43,855 nt of DNA, from assembly GCF_020782115.1 (NCBI RefSeq), contig NZ_JAJGMW010000033.1:1-43855 (forward strand), given 5' to 3'. The DNA comes from Leeuwenhoekiella parthenopeia (lineage in GTDB: Bacteria; Bacteroidota; Bacteroidia; Flavobacteriales; Flavobacteriaceae). The translations under genes and the position numbers were made by a program. Position 1 is the stretch's first letter. The number at the start of each line of letters is the position of its first letter. Below are positions 42,711 to 43,855 of this stretch, in pieces. The notes beneath the pieces were generated by a model. That model was not told where the DNA came from and did not search any database. It saw only the letters and a list, made by a program, of their open reading frames with translations.

Positions 42711-43677
42711 CTAGAGCTTTTTTAAAAGCATTTTTTCGTTAGTAAATTGATTAGCAGCATCTAAAAATTCTACCATTAAAGGCCAATTAGAATTGGGCTC
42801 GTAATTGTGTTTGTAGTTTTTGTTAACGGAAAGTTCTATTTCGTCGCCTTTCAGTACTGCCTCACTTACAAATGTGCCGGTTGTATTATCTACATTTATA
42901 TTGAATTTTTCAAGACCTGCAACTTCATAACCGGCTGGAATTTTAAAAGTTATTTTGTAGAAATAACTTCTGGGATAGGTCATATAAATATTTTCTGTGC
43001 GTTCACGGTCTTTTTCCGTGAGATCTATCTGATCGGTTATCAGCTTTCCGAGTTCTACAATATGGTTAGGACCTGCTTTTTTAACAAAAGCATCTTTTAC
43101 CTTAAAAGACTCTTCATACGAGAAGTAGGAGTCAAAACCATACCGGCCAGTTTCCTGTATTTCAAAGACGTAGTCTTCTATTTTATCTATACCAAACTCG
43201 CTCTCGGTTAACTTTTGTAATCCTTCTAAGCGTTTTTCTTCAAGCTGAGTTTTGAGTGCTTCGATTTTTGGCTCATACTCTGCCCTTGTTTTTTTGCTTA
43301 AAAGCTCTATAAACGATTCTGTTTGGTACTTTTCGTAGTCTTCATAAACATAATCGGTATAGATTAATTTCCCGTAAAACTGATCATTTTTCTGATGACC
43401 TTTATGTCTGGATTTTATGTTTACTGTAGCTTCCGAAAGGTTGTTCTCTAACGAAAATGTAATCTCTTTACGTGATTCATTATCAAGATAGCTGCTCGTA
43501 GGTAATTTACTTTTTTCAATACGGTCTAAGTTATTTTTAGATGCAGATAGGGTGTAGATATCAGTTCCCTCTAAAAAAGGAGAAATTTCGTTAACCGATG
43601 TATAGGGGCCAAAATATTCCAGAAAAAGGGGATTTGGCAGATTGATTTTCAAAACTACATTCACATTTTGTTCAATA
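42711..43677 (-). pseudogene. DUF3857-type protein, C-terminal fragment cut by an IS3 insertion
   Basis: About 322 codons remain. The reading frame stays open upstream of the first candidate start (GTG at 43664) and runs straight into the IS end at 43678, so the true N-terminus was removed by insertion. The fragment is beta-rich, with a coiled-coil part (TRAEYEPKIEALKTQLEEKR) and IPAGYEVAGLEKFNINVD near the end. This matches the C-terminal DUF3858-like part of DUF3857/transglutaminase proteins common in Bacteroidota. It ends 8 bases before the mutase relic. Confidence 0.7.
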
Positions 43678-43855
43678 TGAGCATCCCCCCATTTGTAGGG
43701 CAGTTTTCAGCTTAAATTAAGTTCCGGCTATATTGACTAAGCTGCTTTTTGTTGTTTGTTTAAATACTTTACCAGCGGTATTTCGTTTTCTATTCCCTGA
43801 TGCCTTCTTTTTGTATTGTAATAACTAAAATACGTTTTTAATTGTTGGTATAGAT
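43678..43855 (-). mobile_element. IS3-family element, 3' end (partial, runs off the window)
   Basis: TGAGCATCCCCC at 43678 starts the right terminal repeat; 21 of 27 bases match the repeat at 101-127. The transposase C-terminus (OrfB) lies inside at 43737-43853. The element is in the same orientation as the left copy; its 5' part lies right of the window. It interrupts the DUF3857-type gene. Confidence 0.85.
43737..43853 (-). CDS. IS3-family transposase OrfB, C-terminal 38 residues (partial)
   Basis: The frame reads TYFSYYNTKRRHQGIENEIP and ends LNKQQKAA, stop TAG at 43737. The YYN-x-K/R-R-H-Q-G-I motif is the conserved C-terminal signature of IS3-type DDE transposases (rve domain end). The catalytic residues lie outside the window. 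Confidence 0.85.
   Translation of the reverse strand, partial: LYQQLKTYFSYYNTKRRHQGIENEIPLVKYLNKQQKAA

Noticed and set aside
1-43855. Composite transposon made by the two IS3 ends
   Set aside because: The segment between them is mostly core chromosome genes (rpoD, parAB, lepB, dapB). An unrelated pair of insertions or an assembly break at a repeat is simpler.

Overview
The window is a stretch of chromosome from a marine-type Flavobacteriaceae (phylum Bacteroidota). The evidence is a conserved flavobacterial gene set: DUF3276 PUR-like protein, nusB/DUF1573/yajC, parA-parB-DUF5683-dapB-lepB, and a short primary sigma factor. Several promoters match the Bacteroidota pattern (TTTG, about 19 nt, TAnnTTTG), and lipoproteins and TonB receptors are abundant. 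No phage, CRISPR array, tRNA or rRNA was seen.

Layout. 1-127 and 43678-43855 are partial copies of an IS3-family element. Both lie on the minus strand with matching terminal repeats, so the whole window sits between two direct copies of one IS. 128-977 is an AT-rich accessory stretch: one small secreted protein, flanking inverted repeats, a perfect palindrome and a 7-bp tandem repeat. 978-8121 holds an M14 peptidase, the DUF3276 protein, an ABC half-transporter, and the nusB, DUF1573 and yajC genes. 8193-12981 holds two Tat-exported ferritin-like proteins, a VanX-type dipeptidase, two small membrane proteins, an SDR and a conserved hypothetical. 13246-18906 holds an SF2 helicase, a DUF2490 gene with an apparent frameshift, and a three-gene TonB-receptor locus that looks metal-related. 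18976-26268 holds rpoD, PBP1A, an SLC13 permease, and a Crp/Fnr regulator next to an SDR. 26327-33524 holds two hypotheticals, an OmpA lipoprotein, an FKBP isomerase, and the lepB, dapB, DUF5683, parB and parA block. 36127-42324 holds an M16 peptidase, a DECR1-like dienoyl-CoA reductase and a TlpA-like thioredoxin protein. 42445-43677 holds two 5'-truncated relics (methylmalonyl-CoA mutase tail and DUF3857-type protein tail), the second cut by the right-hand IS.

The most interesting locus is 33805-36055. It contains an uncalled 57-codon gene for a leader/core peptide whose Cys-, His- and Tyr-rich C-terminal half carries a run of eight prolines. A strong hairpin follows, then a class I isoprenoid-synthase-fold protein, then an M50 membrane metalloprotease with a PqqD-like N-terminal domain. 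It looks like an undescribed RiPP system. By analogy with ComQ/ComX of Bacillus, the isoprenoid-synthase-like protein may prenylate the peptide and the M50 protein may bind, process or export it. This assignment is inference from sequence and gene order only.
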